Source of the DNA: Cyanobacteria bacterium REEB67
GTDB lineage: Bacteria; Cyanobacteriota; Vampirovibrionia; Obscuribacterales; Obscuribacteraceae
DNA: 64,000 nucleotides
Direction of reading: 5' to 3'
NCBI GenBank assembly: GCA_018971775.1
Contig: JAGXAB010000016.1
Coordinates: 1-64,000 of the forward strand
Both the position numbers and the translations under genes were made by a program. This document shows positions 43,182 through 50,834 of the stretch, piece after piece (within the stretch, counting starts at the first letter, position 1; each line of letters starts with the position of its first letter). The notes under the pieces are model-generated. The model did no database searches. It had not been told where the DNA came from and worked only from the letters and a program-made list of their open reading frames with translations.

Positions 43182-44723
43182 TTACCACCAGCGACCCATC
43201 GTGCTGCCATAACCGCCCATGCCGCCAAGTCCACCCAGACCACCCATGCCGCCGTAACCGTAAGGTGAGCCATAGCCGCCCATGCCGCCGTAAGGCATGC
43301 CGCCATAACCACCATAACCACCATAGCCGCCGTATCCCCCATAGCCACCGTAACCACCATAGCCTCCGTATCCGCCCATGCTGTTATACATCATGCCGGT
43401 GCCGACTGCGCCTACCGCCAGACCAGCTGCCGCGCCGAGAGCTTTGGCAAGACCTTTGAGAAGCGGATGACCGTTGTTGGGTTTTTGTTCAGCAGTATTG
43501 GTACCGGTGGTTTGGCCGCCGTATTGTTCGTTTTGAGTGGGACTATTGGTGAAAGGGGTGATCTGTCCGTAATTGGCCGGAGGCGTTTGCGCTTGCTGGG
43601 GGGCGGCGTACTGACCTTGATTGGTGTAATTGCTGGCGGCCGGTTGACCGGCGTAGCCTGTGTGATCCGTATTGGCGTAACCGGCCTGGGTGCTGAAATT
43701 ACCCGATGCTGTCGTCGGACTATTGGTATAAGGCGTGGTCTGGCCATAGCTTCCGTATTGACCGGGGGTGCTCGCGGTCTGACTGTTGTCGGTATAGCTG
43801 CCGTAGTTGCCCTGTCCCGTACTGGCCGGCACACCACCGCCGGCTGCGGCGCTCGCGGTCGGGTGTTTGCCCTCTTTTGCGCTGATTTGCACAGCGTTGG
43901 CGAGGGTCTCGAGCTGTTCTTTTATAGATGCGTGCGTATCAGGCGGTTCATTGGGAAAAACTATGCCTTCCAGTGCCTGCAACCTTTCGATGATCGGCTT
44001 ATCTGGATAAGACTGTCCGATAACCTGTGCTTCCAGCTGAGTGAGAGCGCTGTCGTATTTTTGATTTTGAGCGGGAGAAAGATTCTTTTGCCAGTATTGT
44101 TCGAGGGCATCGGTGCGAGCGCTCATGTCATCGCCATTACTTGGATGTCCGAAGGCCTTTTTCTCAAGCAGCCCGAGGCGTTTCTCCAGGGGCATTTTTT
44201 TATTGGTTGTGTTGAGCAAAAGCTCCTCGAGCGCATCGACACGAGGGTAGCTGCCTAAAGGTATGGAGCTGGAGCTGGAGGCGGAGGCTGTATTCGTCGA
44301 GCCCGAGCTGGCGCTCGAGCCAGATCCAGTGCTAGACCCGGCGCCTGATGAACTCGAAGCAGTCGACGGACTGGCTGGGGTCGTATCGTTGCTGGCGACG
44401 ATTTTCTGGATTTCGGCCAATCGGCTTGCCGTATCGCCGCTTTTGGTTTCGCCGAAGATCAGTTTTTCCAGCCTGGCGATACGGTCGTCGTCGCTGTCGG
44501 TCTGGTAAGTGTGTTCGAAAAATTTGGTTTCCAGTCCGACCAGTGTCTGATTGTTGGCCGAGCCGGCGGCCTGAGCTAAAGCCGGCTGTCCTGCAAAAAA
44601 CTGGCACTGCTCGAAGGACGTGCCGAGGAGCGGCGCGACACTACTGCTGCCGACAAGCAAGCAGGCCAGGGCAGGCGCAACGAAAAATTTCTGGTAGCTA
44701 TTTACTCTGGTTACTCTGGCCAC
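43182..44723 (-). CDS. Secreted LExxxFG-repeat protein with GGY-rich C-terminus
   Basis: 513 residues from GTG 44723. Hydrophobic N-terminal segment FFVAPALACLLVGSSSVAPL, probably a signal peptide cleaved near ALAQA. At about 60-260 there are repeats of an amphipathic unit with LEKLIFGETKSGDTASRLAEI-like order (also LEKKAFGHPSNGD and LEGIVFPNEPPDTHAS), found in many exported proteins of cyanobacterial relatives. A Gln/Thr/Tyr-rich region (NSPTTASGNFSTQAGYANTD) follows, then a hydrophobic helix LLKGLAKALGAAAGLAVGAV and about eight GGY triplets before a Gly/Tyr/Met tail. The Gly/Tyr-rich end suggests a surface or matrix protein. The function is unknown. Confidence 0.72.
   Translation of the reverse strand: MARVTRVNSYQKFFVAPALACLLVGSSSVAPLLGTSFEQCQFFAGQPALAQAAGSANNQTLVGLETKFFEHTYQTDSDDDRIARLEKLIFGETKSGDTASRLAEIQKIVASNDTTPASPSTASSSSGAGSSTGSGSSASSGSTNTASASSSSSIPLGSYPRVDALEELLLNTTNKKMPLEKRLGLLEKKAFGHPSNGDDMSARTDALEQYWQKNLSPAQNQKYDSALTQLEAQVIGQSYPDKPIIERLQALEGIVFPNEPPDTHASIKEQLETLANAVQISAKEGKHPTASAAAGGGVPASTGQGNYGSYTDNSQTASTPGQYGSYGQTTPYTNSPTTASGNFSTQAGYANTDHTGYAGQPAASNYTNQGQYAAPQQAQTPPANYGQITPFTNSPTQNEQYGGQTTGTNTAEQKPNNGHPLLKGLAKALGAAAGLAVGAVGTGMMYNSMGGYGGYGGYGGYGGYGGYGGYGGYGGMPYGGMGGYGSPYGYGGMGGLGGLGGMGGYGSTMGRWW
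43302..43377 (-). repeat. 9-bp minisatellite encoding GGY triplets
   Basis: About eight head-to-tail copies of a 9-bp unit (CCACCATAA-type on the plus strand) encode Gly-Gly-Tyr. Codons for Gly and Tyr vary between copies, so the tract is partly degenerate rather than freshly expanded. In-frame copy-number change would only lengthen or shorten the tail. Confidence 0.75.
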
Positions 44724-44886
44724 TGATTTACCGCGGTGAAGACCAAGGCAGGAAGTATCTCTTACTGTTTAATTGTATCCTAAAAGGCTAGCATTAACAT
44801 TGTTTTAAATTGCCCATTGGGGCGGTATTTACGGGGTATTAGTTTGTTATAAGAGTAGGCTCGGGTAGTTAAACGGTGATTACTAG

Positions 44887-45543
44887 ATGACTGAAACTTG
44901 GGAAGACCTCTCCGCCAGGGCTGAAGAAGCTGGTAACAAGGGCGACTTCGTGGCATCTCATGGTTTCAGGCGTCAGGCGCTCACCCTGGCTGAAGATTTT
45001 GGCGCCAAAGATCCCAGGCTTGCCGCTTCTTTGCACAAGCTGGCGGAAGCGCATCAACTGCTCGGTCAAGATGACGAAGCCGAGAAGCTACTTAACCGCG
45101 CCGTCGAACTTATGGCCTCCACCTACGGCCCTTATCATCAAAAACTCGCCGAAAGCTCCAATCATTTGGCCAGTCTCTATTACGAGAAGCACCGCTACGC
45201 AGAAGCGGAAGCGCTCTGCCGCAAGATTTTGCTGATCTATGAAAAGTCCCTTGGTCGCAAGCATATGGAAGTCGGCAAAGTCGCCCACAATCTGGCGATG
45301 ATCTTGCAAGAGCTCGGCAAGCTCGATGAGGCCGAAAAGTATTATGCCGCCGCCCTCGATATTTTCAAAGAGAAGGGCGGACCCTTCGACTCAGACTTGA
45401 TTTCGTTGATGGAAAATTATGCTCATTTGCTGCGCAGCAATGGTCGCAATGAAGAAGCGGATCATCTGCAGGCCTGCGCGCTTGGCCGGGTTTCCGGTTC
45501 ACTGCGTGCGGTGAGCAGCGGTAAGACGCCGGGCGATAACTAG
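44887..45543 (+). CDS. TPR protein (kinesin-light-chain type repeats)
   Basis: 218 residues, soluble. Four TPR_12-type units of about 42 residues: DLSARAEEAGNKGDFVASHG, AASLHKLAEAHQLLGQDDEA, AESSNHLASLYYEKHRYAEA, GKVAHNLAMILQELGKLDEA and a last one near LMENYAHLLRSNGRNEEAD. No catalytic domain or signal peptide. A protein-protein scaffold; partners are not indicated by the neighbours, as the gene is divergent from the GGY-repeat protein and convergent with the metallopeptidase-like gene. Confidence 0.85.
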   Translation: MTETWEDLSARAEEAGNKGDFVASHGFRRQALTLAEDFGAKDPRLAASLHKLAEAHQLLGQDDEAEKLLNRAVELMASTYGPYHQKLAESSNHLASLYYEKHRYAEAEALCRKILLIYEKSLGRKHMEVGKVAHNLAMILQELGKLDEAEKYYAAALDIFKEKGGPFDSDLISLMENYAHLLRSNGRNEEADHLQACALGRVSGSLRAVSSGKTPGDN

Positions 45544-45579
45544 TTCTAGGCGTCCAGTCTGACCGGTCGCGCCTCGTTA

Positions 45580-46671
45580 TTAAAGGCTGCCTGCTCGGCG
45601 GCCGGCGATTTTGGCCGAGCCGTCCAGACCAATTTTTTTCTGCACTAAGGCCATGGTGAGCGGGAAATAGGTTTTGATCTCATCAGTGTGACGACTGGCT
45701 CCGCCGAGGCAGACGCAGGTGATTTCGGCGCAGCTTTCTTCCTGTCCGGCGTGCGATTTTTGCATGTAATAGGCGAGACGCTGTGCCGCATCTGCAGGGA
45801 TGCGAGCAATGTCGAGATAGTAGGCATGCTGATATTCGGGACTGAGGCTGTAGTTGCCGAGGCAGCCGTCGAGAGCGTGACCGACTTCATGGAAAAAAGT
45901 CTGATTGACATAGGCGGCTGATAGTGGCGCTTCGACATCATTGGAAACTTCGTTGACAGTGCGTTCGCAGAGGATGACGTTCTGTCCATCGAACATACCC
46001 GGGCATTGCTTGTAGGTCATGCCTTCGTAGCCGCGACCCTCCCGATAGCCCATTTCCGGATTGCGATCGATAAGGGTCGGTGTGATGCAAAATTTGATAT
46101 TGCCCTGGAGCAAAATCGCTTGAATGTTTGGTGACAGATCACGGATGTAGTCTTTGATCGTCTCGGCTGTATCAGTTGCTACTTCCGGGTGGCCAACAAT
46201 CGGTTTTACGACCGTGATGCGACCGGTCAGCGGATTTTGATCGGTCGCCGCCAGCATCGATGCGCTGGCTAGAGTCGTCACGCTGCCAGGATTGGTCCCG
46301 CTCTCGTGGACGCGAATCGGTACGGCGCTCGGATGGATGTTCTCCTCGCGAGCCAGATACATAGCTGCCGTTTTGCCCTCGGCCAGCTTCGGAAAAGTTT
46401 CTTTGATGCGTCTGTAAGAGGCCATCGCGTCCCTGGTGCGCCCCAGCGAATACTGGCAATGCGCCATGTAGAGCCAGGCGCTCGGGCCGGCCTTTTCTTT
46501 GACGATCGCTTGATAAAAGAGATTGCAGGCCTCGTAATAACGATGAGCCAGATACATCTGATTGGCCTGGGATAGATAGGTGTTTTTGCCCGACGTTGAG
46601 CGCACATCCGCTGCTCCTGACGGAAGGCAGGTCAAACTAAGGAACAGGCCGAAAGCCAGGAGCCATTGCAT
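45580..46671 (-). CDS. Exported TPR-like protein with HExxH zinc-peptidase motif
   Basis: 363 residues. Signal peptide MQWLLAFGLFLSLTCLPSGA. Residues about 30-115 contain TPR-like helices (YLAHRYYEACNLFYQAIVKE, GPSAWLYMAHCQYSLGRTRD). The C-terminal part has FFHEVGHALDG (His261, Glu262, His265) and, about 45 residues on, QEESCAEITCVC, whose Glu could be the third zinc ligand of a gluzincin. The spacing fits the lethal-factor/ImmA-like metallopeptidase class. MFDGQNVILCERTVNEVSND upstream is the usual edge strand. Substrate unknown. Presumably envelope or extracellular. Confidence 0.7.
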   Translation of the reverse strand: MQWLLAFGLFLSLTCLPSGAADVRSTSGKNTYLSQANQMYLAHRYYEACNLFYQAIVKEKAGPSAWLYMAHCQYSLGRTRDAMASYRRIKETFPKLAEGKTAAMYLAREENIHPSAVPIRVHESGTNPGSVTTLASASMLAATDQNPLTGRITVVKPIVGHPEVATDTAETIKDYIRDLSPNIQAILLQGNIKFCITPTLIDRNPEMGYREGRGYEGMTYKQCPGMFDGQNVILCERTVNEVSNDVEAPLSAAYVNQTFFHEVGHALDGCLGNYSLSPEYQHAYYLDIARIPADAAQRLAYYMQKSHAGQEESCAEITCVCLGGASRHTDEIKTYFPLTMALVQKKIGLDGSAKIAGRRAGSL

Positions 46672-46867
46672 CTATCGACGTGTCCTTATAGCGACTTCAA
46701 ACGAGGACTTTCAAAGATGATAACAAATCAGAAGGAATTCCCAGCCTTTTCCTCACGATAATTAACGCTGCTTTCGCTCGTATTTCCCCCATTTTGAGCA
46801 AAATCACTAGTATTCTCCGCAGATCGATTTTGACCGGCAATATTCGCCGAGAAATCGTCTGGCGCAG

Positions 46868-46907
46868 GAAGCGGTTCGCTTCGACAATGCATTGTCGATG
46901 TTTTTTT
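46868..46907 (+). terminator. Terminator-like double hairpin on the plus strand, no gene assigned
   Basis: GAAGCG-GTT-CGCTTC (46868-46882) runs into the perfect palindrome TCGACAATGCATTGTCGA (46881-46898), followed by TG and seven T (46901-46907). It reads as an intrinsic terminator for a plus-strand transcript, but no plus-strand gene ends here. The 276-bp gap between the flanking minus-strand genes could therefore encode a small RNA. Confidence 0.45.
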
Positions 46908-46947
46908 GATTGTATAGTCGCTCTGTGTGACGAGAATTTCTGGCTTC

Positions 46948-47877
46948 TTATTTGCCGCCGCGGTATTGTTTCGCTGCCGTGAAAGCGGCCCTGGCCAGAT
47001 TGATCATGGTTGGGCTGTTGCGACTGTCTAAGACTTCGACTTTACGCGAGATCTGATTGTAGTTTTCGATGGTGACATCAGCGCCTTCGGCGGATTCGCC
47101 GTAAATCATGCTGTAGGTGACGCAGGCGATCAAGTAGGCGCCGAGCGGTGAGGGATGATGGCGGTCGGCGCCGAAGATGGCGGCGAGCGGATAATATTGA
47201 TGGACATAGCGCCAGGTGGCGCCGACCGGGATGATGCGCTCTTTTAATTGTGCCGCTACTTTCAGCACTTCCAGGTGCATTTTGCTATGGGCGTCGTCTG
47301 TTTCGCATTCGTCGTAGCACTCGAACATAAGCGGTTCGGCTCCGACTTTGCGCACTTCGCGGTCGAAGTAGGGGGCATAGAGCTCGAAGGGTTGGTGGAT
47401 GACGATTAGATTCATCGTCGATTCGGCCAGTACGACATAATTCCAGCGTTGTTTTTGAATCTCTTTGAGGGCGCTTCCATCTTGATAGTGGTCCTTAAGC
47501 GAATACCCGCCACCGGCCACCATCTCGATCAGAAACTTCTCCTGCGGTCTTTTTGCTTTGACGATTTTGGCGAAGATCTGCGGTGCGTCGTTGACAAATA
47601 AAATGCTCTGTCCGACGAAAAGTATCTTTGTCGCCCGTGACTGACTCTCTTGCGCTCCGTCCTCGACTAATTCGACTTTGATTATCGGCGGGCCAGTGCG
47701 CTGGGCCACGGCAGGCCGGCTGATTAGTGATAAGCCGACTGCTGCGATAATCCCAGCCATGGCTGAGGCTTGGCGATAAATAGATTGGGTACGTATGGCC
47801 TCTTTCTCCGTCTCGATCGCTTCTGGCGGCGTGCAAACCTTGGTCACCATCGGCCAGTTATAGCAATTTTCTCCCAT
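46948..47877 (-). CDS. Exported SGNH-hydrolase-like protein
   Basis: 309 residues. Long basic N-region then the hydrophobic MAGIIAAVGLSLISRPAVA, cleavage near QRT; the true start may be 47877 or the ATG at 47847. Block I: TKILFVGQSILFVNDAPQIF with Ser91 as nucleophile (the usual G-N/D-S reads GQS). Gly block: EMVAGGGYSLKDHY. Catalytic pair near the end: ADRHHPSPLGAYLIACVTYS, matching the D-x-x-H-P-S of the subfamily that acts on acylated glycans. Likely an envelope esterase. Divergent from another SGNH gene at 47946, with only 68 bp between starts. Confidence 0.7.
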   Translation of the reverse strand: MGENCYNWPMVTKVCTPPEAIETEKEAIRTQSIYRQASAMAGIIAAVGLSLISRPAVAQRTGPPIIKVELVEDGAQESQSRATKILFVGQSILFVNDAPQIFAKIVKAKRPQEKFLIEMVAGGGYSLKDHYQDGSALKEIQKQRWNYVVLAESTMNLIVIHQPFELYAPYFDREVRKVGAEPLMFECYDECETDDAHSKMHLEVLKVAAQLKERIIPVGATWRYVHQYYPLAAIFGADRHHPSPLGAYLIACVTYSMIYGESAEGADVTIENYNQISRKVEVLDSRNSPTMINLARAAFTAAKQYRGGK

Positions 47878-47945
47878 GCGCGGCTGATTTGATACACATT
47901 CAACGGATAGCCTTCTATATTTCTTATGCGGAGGACAGAGAGACG

Positions 47946-49085
47946 ATGAGTACTGAGCATTTTAGACCGGCCAACCACCACGATGCCCTGGTGCAGCACA
48001 CTGCTCATGATATCGAGCACCGTTTTCAACACGGTGAAAATCTGCATCATGTCCTCAAGGACGAAATCCATCAACTGCGCAATCACGAATACAGTCACGG
48101 CCATTTTAACGGGCAGAACTTCAAGCACGATTTGAAAAAACTCGAGCATAAACTGCAGGCAGATCATATTTTGCCTCATATCCATATCCATACTTCCGGC
48201 AAGCATGCCGGCTCGATCGATTCTATCGGCAGATTACCAGTACATAAGTCCGCAATATCTCATGCTGACGGAGGCAAAATTGGTCAGCCTTCGCGCCTGT
48301 CCGATCGACCGGCGGCAGCTTCGGCCGCTCACGGAGCGGTCGGCGAGCTGCTTAAAACTCCGCACAAACCGGGGCGCGAGACCACCGCAGCAGCAAAACC
48401 AGATGCGCCACCGGAGGCCGGCGATGGCAGTGCGGCGCACGTGACAGCTCCAGGCGGCGGCGGTCTAAGCAAACTAAAAGACGCTATCGACAAGGCCAGG
48501 GCGGCCGGACGTCCGCTTAATATGGTGCAAATCGGCGATTCTCATATAGCTGCCGGCATTGAAACTTCGGCCCTGGCTAATGGATTGAGCAAGCGTTTCG
48601 GCGTGCCGGTCGACTACAAGAACGACGGCATCAATGGTGCTCATTCCGGCGACGCCCTGACCAATCCCGGTTTCTTTTTAAAAGACATCGATAAAAAAAC
48701 AGATCTCGTGGTCGTTTCTTTTGGAAGCAATGATGCTACGGTCCAGGCTGGCAAGGCCTATCGGCAGGATTATGAAAAGCTGCTGAGCGATATCCGCACC
48801 AAAGCACCTAATGCCACTCTTGTTATGGTCGGCCCCACCGATGGTGCCTATTGGGGACATCCTGGTAAAGAGTTGGCCGGTCTCGATTCTGTGACGCGCG
48901 AGCAAAGAGCAGCGGCCGCGACCGTTCCTGATAGCGACTATTTCGACATCAGAGCCAAGCTAGGCACTATTAATCAGATGCGTTCTCATGGCTGGATGGA
49001 TGATAGCAACCTGCACTTCACCAAGGGTGGCTATCAAGTCATCGGTGACAGTATCGCTCAGTTTATCAAGGATAAAGCCAGGTAG
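47946..49085 (+). CDS. SGNH/GDSL hydrolase with His-rich N-terminal region
   Basis: 379 residues from ATG 47946 (GGAGG at 47930-47934); an in-frame ATG at 47889 lies further upstream. Residues 1-90 are extraordinarily His-rich (NHHDALVQHTAHDIEHRF, PHIHIHTSGKHAG), with heptad-like spacing that may form helices binding metal. After a Pro/Ala linker the hydrolase covers about 165-379: block I MVQIGDSHIAAG with Ser199, Gly block NDGINGAHSGD, block III VVVSFGSNDATV, block V DDSNLHFTKGGYQ with the catalytic His. No signal peptide. Ends 24 bp from the convergent PDZ gene. Substrate unknown (acetyl or acyl ester). Confidence 0.82.
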   Translation: MSTEHFRPANHHDALVQHTAHDIEHRFQHGENLHHVLKDEIHQLRNHEYSHGHFNGQNFKHDLKKLEHKLQADHILPHIHIHTSGKHAGSIDSIGRLPVHKSAISHADGGKIGQPSRLSDRPAAASAAHGAVGELLKTPHKPGRETTAAAKPDAPPEAGDGSAAHVTAPGGGGLSKLKDAIDKARAAGRPLNMVQIGDSHIAAGIETSALANGLSKRFGVPVDYKNDGINGAHSGDALTNPGFFLKDIDKKTDLVVVSFGSNDATVQAGKAYRQDYEKLLSDIRTKAPNATLVMVGPTDGAYWGHPGKELAGLDSVTREQRAAAATVPDSDYFDIRAKLGTINQMRSHGWMDDSNLHFTKGGYQVIGDSIAQFIKDKAR

Positions 49086-49109
49086 TCGGCACCGGCCCGA
49101 AAGCCGCTG

Positions 49110-50780
49110 CTAATTGTCGACGCCGATCAGATGCAGGGCGTCGCTCAGTTGCGTCGGTACTGACAATTTGATTTGATTGGCCTTGATTGTGCGGTGACGG
49201 CTGCGTGAATAGAGGGGCAGGCAAGCATAGTTTGATTTTAGCTGAAAATATTGGCGCAGCCCGGCATAATCGCTGTCTTTTGCCGTGTAGCGAACAACCT
49301 GCAGGTCGCAGAGATCGGTCGGTAATTTCTTCTCGGCTTTGAGCTTTTCGATTAAGACTTTGATACCCGCTTCCTGATCGTTTTGGCAAAGTTCAAAAAT
49401 CGTCGGTTTGGCCTGGGCTTTGCCCACCATGCAGCAGGGCAGCTCATATTCGTCGGAGTCGGACTGATCGCTGCTTGCTTCTTGCTTCCAGATGGCGACG
49501 TGCAAATTGCCCAGTCTTGCGCCGTAAAGCGGAGCAAATGTCAAATTGACTGTGCGGGTCAGGTCACCGTCAGTAGTGGCAGTAGCTTTAGCAGTGGCGG
49601 CGGCAGTGCTCTCTCTGTCGACATTTTCAGCGCTGACTGTGAGCGCATGGCCGGGCGGTGTTTGATTTTGGCCGATCACCAGTTTGACTGTTTCTCCCGG
49701 TTTGCCGAGGAGCTCTGCCTGGATGTGTTCGAGGCCGAGATATCTTGTGTCCTGGCCATTGATACTGCGTATTTCATCACCAGGTTTGAGCTCGGCTTGA
49801 TCAGCCGGTCCGCCCTTGAAGACTTCGGTGATCAGGGCGTGACCATCGGGGCCCGCACCAAAGCCAAGGCCGGCCACGCCACTGCCTCGCGGCATTTGCT
49901 CGCAGATACGCTTGATCACTGTCTTGTGACTCAGTCCGTGAATCTGTGACAAAGGAGCAGTCTTTGCTTTAATCGAATTATGGACGAGATTGGACGCTAT
50001 TTTGTCCAGTGCTTCCTGGCTCGGTGGCCCGCTCAAAATATCGCTCGTCTTCACGGTCACAAGCCAGGGCGAATAGACCGGCACAAGGCTGTAGGCGCCA
50101 CTCAGTGCGAAATAGTTGCGCAGGGGCGCGAAGCTTTTATCAGCGGGGGTAAGACGTACGATCTTGCACTGGCTGAGGATATAGGCACCGTCATTGTGTT
50201 TTTTCAGCCGCTCGCCGATGTCGGTCGTACCGCCTTTTTCGACAAATTCAAAGAGTGTCGGTTTATTGCCTACTCTAGCCAGTAAGGCGAAGGGCAGATC
50301 TTTTAGCTGCGACTGAGGGCCTTCATGGAAGCGCTCTATTGTTTGCTTTTTCAAAGCGGCATCATTAAACTGCATCAGTGGTGCCCTGACAAGGCGTATA
50401 TCTTTGCCTCTTACTTTCAATATGACTGTGCTGCCCTTCTCTCCGCTAAGCAGCGATTGCAGATGCAGATAACCTGTGAGGCGTGTGTCGACGTTATCTA
50501 CGGCCTCGAGCTCGTCTCCTTTTTTCAGGCCAGCCTTGGCCGCCGGGCTATCTTTATAAACGTCAGAGACAAGCGGGAAACCATTTGGTCCGGCGCTATA
50601 ACTGATGCCGAGCAGGCCGCTCTTTAGTATTTCGCCGCCATTGTTGTCCTTGTCGGCGTCGGGAAGCACTTGAGCCCGGGCGGTCATTGTGTCCATGCCT
50701 GCGGCTATGATCCAGCTAAGAGCGGCGGTGAGCATTGAAGCTGCGATCGCCTGAAAATGAATGCGATGTTTTGGTGTCAT
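49110..50780 (-). CDS. Exported protein with duplicated PDZ plus thioredoxin-like units
   Basis: 556 residues from ATG 50780 (a TTG at 50816 is the alternative). N-terminal signal segment IAASMLTAALSWIIAAGMD, cleavage near ARAQ. Unit 1: PDZ at about 50-130 (LLGISYSAGPNGFPLVSDVY, SPAAKAGLKKGDELEAVD), then an alpha/beta domain at about 150-270 (NKPTLFEFVEKGGTTDIGER, YSLVPVYSPW). Unit 2: PDZ at about 295-375 (VAGLGFGAGPDGHALITEVF, ADQAELKPGDEIRSINGQD), then AKPTIFELCQNDQEAGIKVL and YACLPLYSRS. The second domain of each unit resembles a thioredoxin fold ending in a VP or LP turn, without a CxxC. No protease domain. Last gene of the kinase-MprF operon, 48 bp after it. Confidence 0.75.
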   Translation of the reverse strand: MTPKHRIHFQAIAASMLTAALSWIIAAGMDTMTARAQVLPDADKDNNGGEILKSGLLGISYSAGPNGFPLVSDVYKDSPAAKAGLKKGDELEAVDNVDTRLTGYLHLQSLLSGEKGSTVILKVRGKDIRLVRAPLMQFNDAALKKQTIERFHEGPQSQLKDLPFALLARVGNKPTLFEFVEKGGTTDIGERLKKHNDGAYILSQCKIVRLTPADKSFAPLRNYFALSGAYSLVPVYSPWLVTVKTSDILSGPPSQEALDKIASNLVHNSIKAKTAPLSQIHGLSHKTVIKRICEQMPRGSGVAGLGFGAGPDGHALITEVFKGGPADQAELKPGDEIRSINGQDTRYLGLEHIQAELLGKPGETVKLVIGQNQTPPGHALTVSAENVDRESTAAATAKATATTDGDLTRTVNLTFAPLYGARLGNLHVAIWKQEASSDQSDSDEYELPCCMVGKAQAKPTIFELCQNDQEAGIKVLIEKLKAEKKLPTDLCDLQVVRYTAKDSDYAGLRQYFQLKSNYACLPLYSRSRHRTIKANQIKLSVPTQLSDALHLIGVDN

Positions 50781-50810
50781 ATCTGGTGCGCCCTGTTTTT
50801 TCTGCCAATT

Positions 50811-50834
50811 TTTCAATCTTTCAATCTTTCAATC
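50811..50834 (-). repeat. Three tandem 8-bp repeats across the mprF-like stop codon
   Basis: TTTCAATC occurs three times head to tail (50811-50818, 50819-50826, 50827-50834). The stop codon of the lysyltransferase gene and a possible TTG start of the PDZ gene lie within it. Copy-number slippage would change spacing, not the encoded proteins if ATG 50780 is used. Confidence 0.7.

Noticed and set aside
46794..46982. 62-codon plus-strand frame in the gap near 46.9 kb
   Set aside because: It reads through the terminator-like hairpin and T-run, has an Arg/Cys-rich random composition and enters the coding end of the SGNH gene.
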